A stretch of 19,556 nt of DNA from CAZWDO01 sp964632485 [NCBI: uncultured bacterium] (GTDB lineage: Bacteria > JAGOEH01), in NCBI GenBank assembly GCA_964632485.1, contig CAZWDO010000024.1:16447-36002 (forward strand). The letters are read 5' to 3'. This document shows positions 8,501-15,689 of the stretch, one piece after another. A program made the translations under genes and the position numbers. Below the pieces are notes generated by a model that was not told the origin of the DNA, did not search any database, and saw nothing but the letters and a program-made list of their open reading frames with translations. Position 1 is the stretch's first letter; every line of letters begins with the position of its first letter.

Positions 8501-9052
8501 ACCGATGATAAAACCTGCCAGAGTTAGTAACCAGGCGGCTAATGGGTGTTTTGATTTTAAATAAATAATGAACACACTGAAGAGGATGAGAAGTAGTAAT
8601 CGCAACGCAGGCGCGTTTTTGTGTTCTTTGAGTGTTTTAGGCGCTATGATTTGGAGTGTGATTGATGAATCGATCGGTAATGAGAAAAAATGGTAATCCT
8701 TTATACGATCAGGCGAGAGACGATAGATTGAATCAGGGATGGCCTGGTTCCAGACAATTTTTAGCTGTTTTGTATTTTCAAAAAGAATAAGATAGATTGT
8801 TTTAAGAGAGAATTTACGTCTAAGTTGATCTTCAATTGTATTAAGATGCTGATGGATTATTTTACGATTGTCCAGCGTAGGCAGATTGACTGATTTTAAA
8901 AACCCGGAATGTTCCTGTATATAACTGTCAATTTCTTGATAAAGCGCTTCTTGGTCACACGTTACAATTGATTTTGGTAGGAATGTATAAAAAAGTCCCA
9001 AAAAAATAAGTGGAAATAAAAAAAACAGAAGGCGTTTATTGTTCACGCTCAA
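5519..9052 (-). CDS. Large NtrY-like membrane sensor histidine kinase
   Basis: An 1177-residue protein. Residues 7-27 form a first membrane segment, 28-147 an extracytoplasmic part, and about 148-376 a bundle of some seven or eight membrane helices. A second external region spans about 377-582, with helices at about 585-605 and 629-648. A third external region (649-873) resembles a Cache-type sensor in position, and a last helix (874-894) leads to a HAMP linker (about 895-945). The HisKA helix has AREIAHEIKNPLTP with phospho-accepting H967. The ATPase domain has N1078/N1082, DDGPG at 1111-1115 and GSGLGL at 1135-1140, so it should be active. The start is TTG 9052 or GTG 9046, inside the end of the upstream gene; neither has a clear ribosome site, suggesting coupling. 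No response regulator is in the window. The signal sensed is unknown. Confidence 0.9.
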   Translation of the reverse strand: MSVNNKRLLFFLFPLIFLGLFYTFLPKSIVTCDQEALYQEIDSYIQEHSGFLKSVNLPTLDNRKIIHQHLNTIEDQLRRKFSLKTIYLILFENTKQLKIVWNQAIPDSIYRLSPDRIKDYHFFSLPIDSSITLQIIAPKTLKEHKNAPALRLLLLILFSVFIIYLKSKHPLAAWLLTLAGFIIGFMLPMENPPFIGETVLFFYPGGIITNHVGLLISSWMLLLMLRIFDSLKSKYPNHRLPDIIFAGYSLLLVPFALLSSVGVLIDNGQRLWHYSNFYPSATTVVIQIIFAICIYTLFQWMLCLTEKSRMKRLYVFLYGILIVALVNEWLIALLAGLLILIVWIRIKRFHFFLPIFWGILLFFFSAVIIHQWLLISQTVHNQSKFFFKHKNISYLQKIKKVEEKLNMEGTSDISAHLPMGIIDKNKQSENTFNLPYPYAWFWTMNRWELQSEPLLKMYYFYFENQTFYYLTWRSPNNRIFFIPYLEKNCQYWLDHRLLYHIVPEDIRFMEELPNRFFSLNIAEYHRGALLAPIEENSKQFPYNARELKLVNHVGKLMIPIQDDDIDGHYVAIALTFPPVYQSMATILKLLVLLIIFFFLFHTLWHLELGAFKYDKAQLQKIVHSIQTRFIFIQLLLSLGLLVSLFYVARQEINQKFKRNLINLFQDQQEALEQYFHQKISNVEQFIPNLTLHDSLLTEKENQLDFKYILFHGDGMLWKRNLEFSLLKESHLIQLERCQYPYTSLEIINNQLTLLLFTPLGTPLNFYGKGLFLIPVHALDMLYLFEKTGLTFTFFLQADNALLNERYSFVHQFPASLSFDTYLKLLVPEIQYQIKRWGENTCYFAKTQLFNESTHGYLALMQAVNYEELLAIQNQFFVIYCLLITLILTLTIYLTRRITRHIQWTARVVPAILAGESIPPLPVTGKDESAELVRAINHLNYNLQKSQSRMLVLERERMAVEFAREIAHEIKNPLTPIKLSLQQLNELFNTDRPAFLDWFPKIYPVLNQQINILGQLSQKFLQFSKYEIAPSQPVFLQEILNPLFDLYRGNPDIELTIENQFPQLSIMADVDSMSHLFQNLIKNSREASHKKPVHITLTIKPDTHYCLISIQDDGPGIPLDLQQRIFTPYITTKIQGSGLGLAISKKIALAHHGNLELIESDEKGTLFLVSIPLQAYTE

Positions 9053-9455
9053 TGATCGAAATCTGATTTATTACCCATCCCTTTTCCGAACGAATCAGAT
9101 TGAGCTGGAAATTCAGACGGCAATTCATGTTCTTTTTAGTATTCAATACTGAAAATTCAGCCTGGGCTAAAAGAGTATCTCCATTGCCTTGTTGGGCGCT
9201 TGATTCCAGCTTTTCAGTTTTAAAAAGCGGATTAAATTTTTCGAGCAAATAATAGACTTGGCGGGCAGAATAAAAGGATTTCATTATTCGCATAGTCGAT
9301 GTCTGGATTTCTATCAAAATTTTATCTGACGTCAGGAAAGAAGTCAGTTTGGTGTACTCATTGTTTTGTATAAGAGGCCAAATTTCATCAGGATTGGCGC
9401 GCGCAGTCAGACAAAAAAAGAGCAGGCAGGCGGCAGTCAGATGTAATTGTTTCAT
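9036..9455 (-). CDS. Secreted DUF4783-like (NTF2-fold) protein
   Basis: A 139-residue protein with a clear signal peptide (about residues 1-20, cleaved near ARA/N), so it is probably periplasmic. The remainder has alpha-beta character, with a helix followed by strands ending in GWVINQISI, resembling the DUF4783 / lumazine-binding-like proteins common in Bacteroidota. No catalytic motif is seen. Its ATG overlaps the stop of the upstream gene as ATGA, and its 3' end overlaps the start of the kinase, so the three are surely cotranscribed. It may be an accessory to the kinase, but that rests on position only. The family match is from memory of the pattern and is moderate. Confidence 0.7.
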   Translation of the reverse strand: MKQLHLTAACLLFFCLTARANPDEIWPLIQNNEYTKLTSFLTSDKILIEIQTSTMRIMKSFYSARQVYYLLEKFNPLFKTEKLESSAQQGNGDTLLAQAEFSVLNTKKNMNCRLNFQLNLIRSEKGWVINQISIIEREQ

Positions 9456-9757
9456 AAGTTCATCTCTTTTATGGTTTTAAGTCGATTTAATTCGAAATTC
9501 AAACCGTTTAAAAATTCATCAGCAAGAGTATCATTGACTAAATCTTGCAGCGCGTGTTCCATGTCGTCTATAAGCCTGAGTATCAGAGCAGTTTCTGAAC
9601 TGTCTTTACATAAATCGGCGTAGCTGAATTCTGTCTCCCAAGTGTCGTTGTACTGTTGAATAAAATCTTGTATTTTAATTCTTAACGGTTCCGGGTCAGC
9701 AAGCTTATTCCAATCGATACTGATTTTTACAGAGATATTGGGTATCTGGGTCTCCAT
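9452..9757 (-). CDS. Hypothetical 101-residue acidic protein
   Basis: I do not recognise a family. There is no signal peptide or membrane segment. Residues 1-20 look like a strand (the start reads METQIPNISVKIS) and the rest is mostly acidic amphipathic helix. It lies 17 bases after the small membrane protein gene and ends in an ATGA overlap with the DUF4783-like gene, which supports it being a translated gene. A cytoplasmic helical protein, perhaps acting through protein contacts, is all that can be inferred. Confidence 0.7.
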   Translation of the reverse strand: METQIPNISVKISIDWNKLADPEPLRIKIQDFIQQYNDTWETEFSYADLCKDSSETALILRLIDDMEHALQDLVNDTLADEFLNGLNFELNRLKTIKEMNL

Positions 9758-9774
9758 TAGATTTTAAATCGGGT

Positions 9775-9990
9775 TTAAACCTTACCGCGATATAAAATGG
9801 CAAAGGGAGTAACAATCAGGTAGTTAATGATAAGGATAATCGGCGCAACAGTCATAGATATGGGTCCATCTACCGGCGGACGAGAGAGCAGCCAGAAGCC
9901 AAGAATTGTCAAAATCAAACTCAAAGCCAATGTTGCGTAATTAATCGTATTGAAGGCAAATTGATGGTTTATGGTATCACGATTTTTCAT
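9775..9990 (-). CDS. Small two-helix membrane protein (DUF3098-like)
   Basis: A 71-residue protein with two predicted membrane helices, about residues 18-36 and 46-66, joined by a short loop with SRPPVDGP. The layout (polar N-terminus, NY motif before helix 1, helix 2 ending in a basic tail) is like the small DUF3098 proteins of Bacteroidota, though I would not insist on that family. AGGAG lies 7 to 8 bases before the ATG. It sits between the periplasmic-binding fusion and the 101-residue gene in the same orientation. No function is known to me. Confidence 0.7.
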   Translation of the reverse strand: MKNRDTINHQFAFNTINYATLALSLILTILGFWLLSRPPVDGPISMTVAPIILIINYLIVTPFAILYRGKV

Positions 9991-10046
9991 AGAGTCTCCT
10001 TAGGTAGGTTTAAATTTATAACTGACGTGAGGGGGAAAAGTTCCAT

Positions 10047-11819
10047 TTAATTTAAAATGTCTATTTGCCGGTTTTTTAAGCGATAAAAATGAAGATATTT
10101 GTTGGATTGCGATTCGGAATAAAAATTATAGTGTCCGGATGTGCCTTCGAAATTGCTTTGTTGATGGAGAAAATTTAGAATGGCCTGGGGTGTAGTTGCG
10201 CTCTGACGAATAGCTTCAAGTAGAAGTAGAGCGGCATCAAATGATTTTTTGGCGACAATATCCGGAATCTGATTAAACTGTTGTGAATATTCATTTTCAA
10301 AGTAAATTTGTAGCGGGGATTTTTTATTATTAAACGACAAGTCATCACTGGCAATGATAATCTCATTCATGTCCCAGACATGATTTTGCAGAAGCTGTTG
10401 ATCTAAATAGACCGTATTTCCGAGGACCGTAGTTTGTATCAGTTGACTATTGAGTTCGGGAAGTATTTCCAGAGCCTGATCGACAGTTTCCAGTGGAATG
10501 AAAAAGGCGGGAATTTTATAATAGGGAGAATACGCGTTTTTAATTAATATTGAGTCTTTAAACATCACTAATAGAGAATCGTTATTGATTTTTGATTTTA
10601 ATTTTTTCAGTAATATTTCCACATCCTGTATGTTAGAGTTGAACCATAGAGTATCAATAAGTCGGGCGCCCAGCTTTTCGGCCATATCGATGAAGGCTTG
10701 ACTGATGCGGTGGCCGAAGACACTATTCGGGGCTAAAACGACAAATTGATTGTGGCGTAAATGCTGGATTGCATACTCGGCGATACTGCGCCCCTGTTGG
10801 GCTGGTGGAACGCGTAATTGAAAGACGCTTGCGCCCAGATCCGGCAAGTTATCGATAACTACCGTCGGGGTCAATAGCGGAATAGAATCGTCGCCCGCCA
10901 CGATAGATGCCGCAAGGGTATTGACCGAACGTACCGGTCCGATGATCCCTGAAATATCCGGAGTTTTTAATATTAACTTTATTTTTTGAACAGTGACGAT
11001 TGGGTCATTCTCATTATCCCAATATAAAGGGCGTACAAAAAGTGAATCCTTATCGGCGATATAATGACAGGCCAGGTGGGTGCCATATAATAATTCTTTT
11101 CCATACGAGAGCTTGTCTTCTGTTAAAGGTCCAATAATCGCGATGCGGAATCGGGCATTGAGAAAGGAGTGGCAAATTGAACTTAGCGAATCGATGGGTA
11201 AGATAAGCTTGGAGGCGCTATCGAATTCCCGGATAGCCTGGAAACGGGTGAACGCATTTTCGTAGCGACTTTGTTTAAGTTCTTCCAAAGCTATATAGTA
11301 GGAAGTCAACACCTGAAAGGGCAGAGGAATTGAATCGCCGGGTTGAAAATCGAATTCGATCGGTTGGCATTGACGGAGAAGAGTATCTATATCCGTTAGA
11401 ATTCGATTTTTTAGTAATTCGTCACCGATATCAGCATACCAGGCGCGAGCATAGCAGTTGTAGGCTTGATGATATTTCAGTTCCATCCGATTAATTTTTG
11501 CCAATAAATAATAGGCATTGCCAGATGAGGGATGGTCGGGGAAATTCTCGATAAATTTAGTGATCGCTTTATGCGCTTTCGTTAATTGCGAAAGTTCCAA
11601 ATAGCAATTTGCCTGAACCATATAAATCATGGGGAGCTGGGGGTGTTTCTGATTAAATCGTAGAAGTGTGTCGATTTGATTCAGGGCTTGCTTGTATTGC
11701 TTGTTTTGAAAAGCCGAAAAAATAGTGTCCCATTTATCGCGAGGTTTTTGGAGTTGGGCCTGCGCTTGCAGCGCAATCAAACCCAATATACCCAATAAGA
11801 TAAATTGTTTTAAATCCAT
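10047..11819 (-). CDS. Secreted TPR plus type 1 periplasmic-binding fusion protein
   Basis: A 590-residue protein with a signal peptide (residues 1-21, cleavage near AQA/Q). Residues about 30-215 are helical pairs with TPR character. From about 222 (RFRIAIIGPLTED) to the end is a type 1 periplasmic binding fold of the branched-chain amino acid receptor kind, with the signature GIIGPVRSVNTLAAS at about 291-305. This order of domains matches LpoA, the outer-membrane activator of PBP1A, but there is no lipobox cysteine and no transporter gene nearby, so an ABC uptake role is not supported. The start overlaps the DUF151 gene by 10 bases. With a large sensor kinase downstream it could be a ligand-binding partner of that kinase or a cell-wall factor; both are inference. 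Confidence 0.85.
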   Translation of the reverse strand: MDLKQFILLGILGLIALQAQAQLQKPRDKWDTIFSAFQNKQYKQALNQIDTLLRFNQKHPQLPMIYMVQANCYLELSQLTKAHKAITKFIENFPDHPSSGNAYYLLAKINRMELKYHQAYNCYARAWYADIGDELLKNRILTDIDTLLRQCQPIEFDFQPGDSIPLPFQVLTSYYIALEELKQSRYENAFTRFQAIREFDSASKLILPIDSLSSICHSFLNARFRIAIIGPLTEDKLSYGKELLYGTHLACHYIADKDSLFVRPLYWDNENDPIVTVQKIKLILKTPDISGIIGPVRSVNTLAASIVAGDDSIPLLTPTVVIDNLPDLGASVFQLRVPPAQQGRSIAEYAIQHLRHNQFVVLAPNSVFGHRISQAFIDMAEKLGARLIDTLWFNSNIQDVEILLKKLKSKINNDSLLVMFKDSILIKNAYSPYYKIPAFFIPLETVDQALEILPELNSQLIQTTVLGNTVYLDQQLLQNHVWDMNEIIIASDDLSFNNKKSPLQIYFENEYSQQFNQIPDIVAKKSFDAALLLLEAIRQSATTPQAILNFLHQQSNFEGTSGHYNFYSESQSNKYLHFYRLKNRQIDILN

Positions 11820-12304
11820 AGATCACCAAAATATTCGGGATTAAGGTTATTCAACCGGTTTTTAATGCGCTCGAAATAATCAATGGAATTGTTTTCGATG
11901 GATTGTGAAAAGGGTGAGATGCTATTGAAGACTTTATCCATAACATAGATCGGCGCTTTGGCGCGGAGAGCCAACGCAACGGCATCACTAGGCCGCGCAT
12001 CAATTTGAAGCAATCGCTCTCTGGATTCAAGAATGAGTTGACAATGATAGGTATTGTCAATGATTTGATGAATGATCACTTTACAGAATTCGATTCCAAG
12101 TTGCTGAAAAATAGAAATAGTCAAGTCATGAGTTAGTGGTCGTTCTGATTTTGTTTTAGTTAAAGCCATGCTGATGCTGAAGGCTTCTTCTTCACCGATC
12201 CAGATCGGTAAAATGCGTTCGCCATTTTCTTCCTGCAGGATTAACACGGGTGATTCAGAGTGTGTATCGACAACTAAACCACGAATACTTACCTGTACAA
12301 TCAT
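11810..12304 (-). CDS. Bifunctional nuclease domain (DUF151) protein
   Basis: A 164-residue cytoplasmic protein. Residues 1-130 show the DUF151 fold: VLILQEENGERILPIWIGEEEA near the N-terminus (shown here as its core, residues about 20-41) and DARPSDAVALALRAKAPIYV near residue 103, the hallmark motif. Members are reported to have RNase and DNase activity and are widespread in bacteria. A short C-terminal extension of about 35 residues follows. The ATG is preceded by GGAG. It follows rplI across a 66-base spacer that holds a strong hairpin, and it overlaps the next gene by 10 bases. Confidence 0.92.
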   Translation of the reverse strand: MIVQVSIRGLVVDTHSESPVLILQEENGERILPIWIGEEEAFSISMALTKTKSERPLTHDLTISIFQQLGIEFCKVIIHQIIDNTYHCQLILESRERLLQIDARPSDAVALALRAKAPIYVMDKVFNSISPFSQSIENNSIDYFERIKNRLNNLNPEYFGDLWI

Positions 12305-12332
12305 AAGTCTCCATTAGCGATCATTAAAGTAA

Positions 12333-12364
12333 CCCCCCTCCGGATAAGCCGTCCTGAAGGGGGG
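12333..12364 (-). terminator. Strong GC hairpin between rplI and the DUF151 gene
   Basis: In the minus-strand RNA, six C residues (12364-12359) plus UUC pair with GGA plus six G residues (12341-12333), continued by GGA/UCC past one bulged A; twelve pairs close a 7-base loop. No clean U-run follows (the next bases read UUACUUUAAUG), so it is not a textbook terminator. It may reduce read-through from the ribosomal genes, protect the upstream mRNA end, or work with Rho. It begins 7 bases after the rplI stop. Confidence 0.55.
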
Positions 12365-12370
12365 AGGTGA

Positions 12371-12817
12371 TTATTGGCGGACAACCCAGACTTTTATGGT
12401 TGCCTGGTGCGAACTATCCATTTTAATGGGGATATCATACACACCTAATTTTTTGATATGATCGCTCATAATGATATGGCTTTTAGTAATTTGCTTATAG
12501 CCTTTGGCCTGTAATTCATCGATAATATGTTGAACCGTAACCGATCCATAGAGCTGTTCCTCATCGCCTGCCGCCATGGCGATCGTAATCGATTCACCTT
12601 CCAGATTGTTGCAAATCTGTTCGATTTCCAGCGCCATTTTTTTAGTCTTGCGATCGCGGCTTTTAGCCTCCATTTCCCATACTTTGAGGTTACTGGGAGT
12701 GGCCGACATAGCCAACTTTTGAGGAATTAAATAATTCCGGGCATATCCGGGCTTAACATTGACAATCTGGCCCTGGTTGCCCAATTTATAAATAGTTTCG
12801 CGCAAAATGACCTGCAT
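12371..12817 (-). CDS. rplI: Large ribosomal subunit protein bL9
   Basis: A 148-residue protein, the normal length for bL9. The N-terminal domain has the family signature LGNQGQIVNVKPGYARNYLIP, which is given here only to its first and last residues: L11 to P31. A central helix (about 45-75) and a C-terminal RNA-binding domain follow. An in-frame ATG exists upstream at 12871, but ATG 12817, 7 bases after AGGAG, matches the family N-terminus MQVIL. It starts 2 bases after the stop of the DUF2232 gene. It acts on the 50S subunit near the L1 stalk. Confidence 0.93.
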   Translation of the reverse strand: MQVILRETIYKLGNQGQIVNVKPGYARNYLIPQKLAMSATPSNLKVWEMEAKSRDRKTKKMALEIEQICNNLEGESITIAMAAGDEEQLYGSVTVQHIIDELQAKGYKQITKSHIIMSDHIKKLGVYDIPIKMDSSHQATIKVWVVRQ

Positions 12818-12819
12818 AT

Positions 12820-13779
12820 TCATTCTCCTGCTTGAGTGTCTTTTAACAATAATTGATCCTTTTCCCGCCATGCGAAAAACTGATCGAAGACGCCCAGGAT
12901 GGCAATCATCATCAGCGAATAGGGAAAGAACATCAAAAGAGTTAAAATGACGGTTAGAATCAGCATGATTTTAGGTTTACGAGTGATCCACCAATAGATT
13001 CCCAAAGAAAAACCGGCGCATGCGTAAGTAATTCCCGCTATTAGCATCAGGTTCAACCCGAAGCTGGCATAAGGCTCCAATTTCAGGATTTGCATAATAA
13101 GCGAGAGCGCCAGTAACCAGAAAATAAAATCCGGCGTTTTAAGATAACGAAAGGAAATCGATATAGGCGGAACGATGTTGAAATAACGCTCCAACAGTTT
13201 AAACATGATGGTGTACAAAAGAAAAAAGACAATAAGGGTTTCAATAAAATTGCCGAAGGGCAGTAATTTAATCATCAAATCTGGGATGGTTTGTTCCAAA
13301 AGCTGGAGAGTATCCTCTCCTTGAGCAGCGAAAAAAGGGTTTTGTCTGAATAGCTGCATCTGCGCCATTATCTGATTTTGAATTTCTGCGATAGCGGCTT
13401 GGTGATTGCCGGGGAAAAGAATGGCATAAAGCCAATCCAGCAGGTTTTTCAATAGGGCGGTTAGCAGTAGTAAGGTATAAAACAAAATTTTTTGCTGCAG
13501 GAAGAAACCGACAAACCAACCGGCACCGGCAAACGCGAGGTAAGCAAACCCAAGATTGTCATGGATTATGATTCCGGTAATTGCAAAAACCAAGCCAACT
13601 CCAATCGATATCATATTGAAATGAGGGAAATTGTACTGTAACCAGGTCATTGAGGCGATTATCAGAATCCCCGGCGCCAGATAAAGGGATTCAACAAGCC
13701 AACCGCTAATAAACAGGATGGAAGCCAGTACAAAAATTGACCAGGCTATGGATGATTTATGCAACACGTTGGACACCAT
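12820..13779 (-). CDS. DUF2232 (YybS-like) membrane protein
   Basis: A 319-residue protein with about eight membrane helices and few charged residues. Helices cluster in residues 10-115, then a cytoplasmic or external loop of about 60 residues (rich in Q, near 125-170), then further helices to about 300. Position between rpsR and rplI is the standard location of YybS/DUF2232 genes, which supports the family call. Its biochemical role is not established. No good ribosome site precedes the ATG, which lies 9 bases after the rpsR stop, suggesting translational coupling. Confidence 0.8.
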   Translation of the reverse strand: MVSNVLHKSSIAWSIFVLASILFISGWLVESLYLAPGILIIASMTWLQYNFPHFNMISIGVGLVFAITGIIIHDNLGFAYLAFAGAGWFVGFFLQQKILFYTLLLLTALLKNLLDWLYAILFPGNHQAAIAEIQNQIMAQMQLFRQNPFFAAQGEDTLQLLEQTIPDLMIKLLPFGNFIETLIVFFLLYTIMFKLLERYFNIVPPISISFRYLKTPDFIFWLLALSLIMQILKLEPYASFGLNLMLIAGITYACAGFSLGIYWWITRKPKIMLILTVILTLLMFFPYSLMMIAILGVFDQFFAWREKDQLLLKDTQAGE

Positions 13780-13788
13780 CGGGTAAAT

Positions 13789-14022
13789 TTAATTTGAAAT
13801 ATCGACGACAAAAGGTAATAAAGCGATGTGACGCGCTTTTTTTATCGCATTGGCAATTTGTCGCTGATGTTTGGCGCATACTCGTGAGTAACGACGCGGG
13901 ACGATTTTCCCACTGTCGGATATATAGCGTTTCAGAAAATCGATATTCTTATAATTGATTTCCTGTTTATCACGGCAGATCATACAATGTTTGATTACGA
14001 CGGGGCGTTCTTTATAGCTCAT
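13789..14022 (-). CDS. rpsR: Small ribosomal subunit protein bS18
   Basis: A 77-residue protein of normal length. It has the S18 core NIDFLKRYISDSGKIVPRR and CAKHQRQIANAIKKARH. The cysteine pair CMIC (residues 13-16) together with C49 and the following histidine make this the cysteine-containing form of S18 likely to bind zinc. AGGAG is placed 7 bases before the ATG. It follows rpsF by 13 bases; no ssb gene lies between them, unlike in many bacteria. Confidence 0.96.
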   Translation of the reverse strand: MSYKERPVVIKHCMICRDKQEINYKNIDFLKRYISDSGKIVPRRYSRVCAKHQRQIANAIKKARHIALLPFVVDISN

Positions 14023-14035
14023 GATTTCGCTCCTT

Positions 14036-14353
14036 TTATTGATTAATTTGGTATTGAGCCGATTCGGAATTAGTCAGACACACTGTGATGTAACGGATGA
14101 TATTTTCATCAATCCGGTAGCTGTTTTCCAGTGTTCGTACAATTGTCTCGGGGGCCTGAAAATGAAATTGAATGTAGAAACCCTGACGATTACGGCGAAT
14201 CTCGTAGGCCATCGTTTTTAAACCCCAATTTTCTTTTTTCAGGATTGTTCCCTCATTTTTTATAATCAGGGCTTCATACTTGTTGATCAGTTCGTTAAGA
14301 CTTGCATCATCCATTTGTGGTTTGACAATGAAAATGGATTCGTAAGCTTTCAT
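14036..14353 (-). CDS. rpsF: Small ribosomal subunit protein bS6
   Basis: A 105-residue protein. The N-terminus MKAYESIFIVKPQMD and the motif NWGLKTMAYEIRRNRQGFY are typical of bS6, which binds 16S rRNA with bS18 in the central domain of the 30S subunit. The order rpsF-rpsR agrees with their joint assembly. It starts 20 bases after the pth stop, with an AGGAG-type site between, so it belongs to the same transcription unit. Confidence 0.96.
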   Translation of the reverse strand: MKAYESIFIVKPQMDDASLNELINKYEALIIKNEGTILKKENWGLKTMAYEIRRNRQGFYIQFHFQAPETIVRTLENSYRIDENIIRYITVCLTNSESAQYQINQ

Positions 14354-14373
14354 TATGTGAACTCCTTTGGACG

Positions 14374-14961
14374 TTACGACCCCATTGCAGGCAATGGAGC
14401 AGGTTGTTTTTTTTCGTTAAGAAGGTTCATCGCCCGGGAGATGCCTTGGTTGTGCCATACGTATAAAGCGTCGAATGCTTTCGCAAAAAGCGCTTGGAAT
14501 GTTTCAATTTCAGTGGGTCGAAAAGGCGATAGAACAAAATCGGCCAAATCCAAATTCTCAGGTTTGGGGCCGATGCCAAACCGTAAACGTGAAAACAGGT
14601 TGGATTGCAACGAATCGATGATTGACTGAACACCGTTATGGCCTCCGGCGCTGCCCTTAGCCCGAACTCGCATGGTACCGACGGGCAGACTGACATCATC
14701 GAAGACGATAATCAAATCTTCAGCGGATAATTGCATTTCGTTGCAGATAAAATGCGTTCCCTTACCACTCAAATTCATAAAAGATAAGGGTTTGGCAAAA
14801 AGCCACCGATTGTCGTACCACCATTCAATACGACTGTTGCGCTGATGCTTTAAGGGTGTTTTCATTTGGCTGAGACAATAATCGATAAATTGAAAGCCAA
14901 TATTATGTCGATGGTCCTGATAACCGGGACCGGGATTGCCTAAGCCAATTATTCCTATCAT
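14374..14961 (-). CDS. pth: Peptidyl-tRNA hydrolase
   Basis: A 195-residue cytoplasmic enzyme that frees tRNA from peptidyl-tRNA dropped by ribosomes. It has GLGNPGPGYQDHRHNIGF with catalytic H19, FMNLSG with the substrate-binding asparagine, FDDVSLPVG with the catalytic aspartate, and GGHNGVQSI. The family usually has THRHN or TRHN and VHDD; here H17 replaces the common threonine and F replaces the histidine before DD, both mild changes outside the core. The ATG lies 2 bases after the rplY stop. Confidence 0.95.
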   Translation of the reverse strand: MIGIIGLGNPGPGYQDHRHNIGFQFIDYCLSQMKTPLKHQRNSRIEWWYDNRWLFAKPLSFMNLSGKGTHFICNEMQLSAEDLIIVFDDVSLPVGTMRVRAKGSAGGHNGVQSIIDSLQSNLFSRLRFGIGPKPENLDLADFVLSPFRPTEIETFQALFAKAFDALYVWHNQGISRAMNLLNEKKQPAPLPAMGS

Positions 14962-14963
14962 GA

Positions 14964-15611
14964 TTAGACTTCGCTGGGTTTTTTACCTTTTTCAATTACT
15001 TCAGGCTCATTTTCAGATGATTCGAGACCCGGGATTTCAGACTCGGTCATTCCTTTGGGCTTAGCAATACCTACAACAAAGGTTTTCCCTTCGGTCAGCA
15101 CTTTGATACTGGAATCAACAGTCAGTTGATCCACATGGATCGACTGGCCCATTTGCAAGTGGCTGATATCGATGAGAATGCTTTGAGGAATGGATTGGGG
15201 CAAGGTCTCAATATTTAATTCGCGGATACCGTGTTCCAAATGCCCACCCATTTTAATTCCCATTGACTGACCGGTTATTTCAATGGGAACAAAGGTACTG
15301 ATCGGTTCATCCAGGGAAATAAGATGGAGGTCCATGTGCATCACGTCGCCTCTAACAGGGTGACGTTGAACTTCTTTGATAACGGTAAATTCTTTCCAGT
15401 CTTTTCCCTGGATACTCAATTCGATAATGGTCGATTCGTTAAGACCCTGTCGGAACGCTTTTTTAAGAGCGTTTTGGTTTAAACTGACATAAGAGTTGGC
15501 CTGGGATTTGCCATAGATATTGACAGGGATAAGGCCTTCCCTTCGCGAGAGTTTCAGCTCGGATTTTGTTCCGAGTTCCCGCGTCGTTGCTTCGAGGGCA
15601 ATCGAATGCAT
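14964..15611 (-). CDS. rplY: Large ribosomal subunit protein bL25 (CTC form)
   Basis: A 215-residue protein, so the long two-domain CTC form rather than the 94-residue E. coli form. The N-terminal 5S-rRNA-binding domain contains REGLIPVNIYG and VIKEVQRHPVRGDVMHMDLH; the C-terminal TL5-like domain follows from about residue 95, with a charged tail after 185. AGGAG lies 7 bases before the ATG. In many bacteria the prs gene lies next to it, but here the neighbour upstream is spoVG, 78 bases away, and pth is downstream. Confidence 0.93.
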   Translation of the reverse strand: MHSIALEATTRELGTKSELKLSRREGLIPVNIYGKSQANSYVSLNQNALKKAFRQGLNESTIIELSIQGKDWKEFTVIKEVQRHPVRGDVMHMDLHLISLDEPISTFVPIEITGQSMGIKMGGHLEHGIRELNIETLPQSIPQSILIDISHLQMGQSIHVDQLTVDSSIKVLTEGKTFVVGIAKPKGMTESEIPGLESSENEPEVIEKGKKPSEV

Positions 15612-15689
15612 GACTTGCTCCTTTCTTTCAGAATGGGTTGTGTGTGGCGCAGAAGGTTCCCTTGGAATCCCTTCAAGCGCTCATACAGG

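Noticed and set aside
9772-9781. Perfect palindrome GGTTTAAACC at the end of the small membrane protein gene
   Set aside because: Ten bases only, overlapping the stop codon, with no second copy noticed and no context for an operator.
12818-12871. Longer rplI start at 12871
   Set aside because: The extra 18 residues are not part of bL9 and overlap the DUF2232 gene; AGGAG is correctly placed for ATG 12817.
15612-15689. Possible tRNA in the gap between spoVG and rplY
   Set aside because: No acceptor stem, T-loop or anticodon arm can be formed in the 78 bases.
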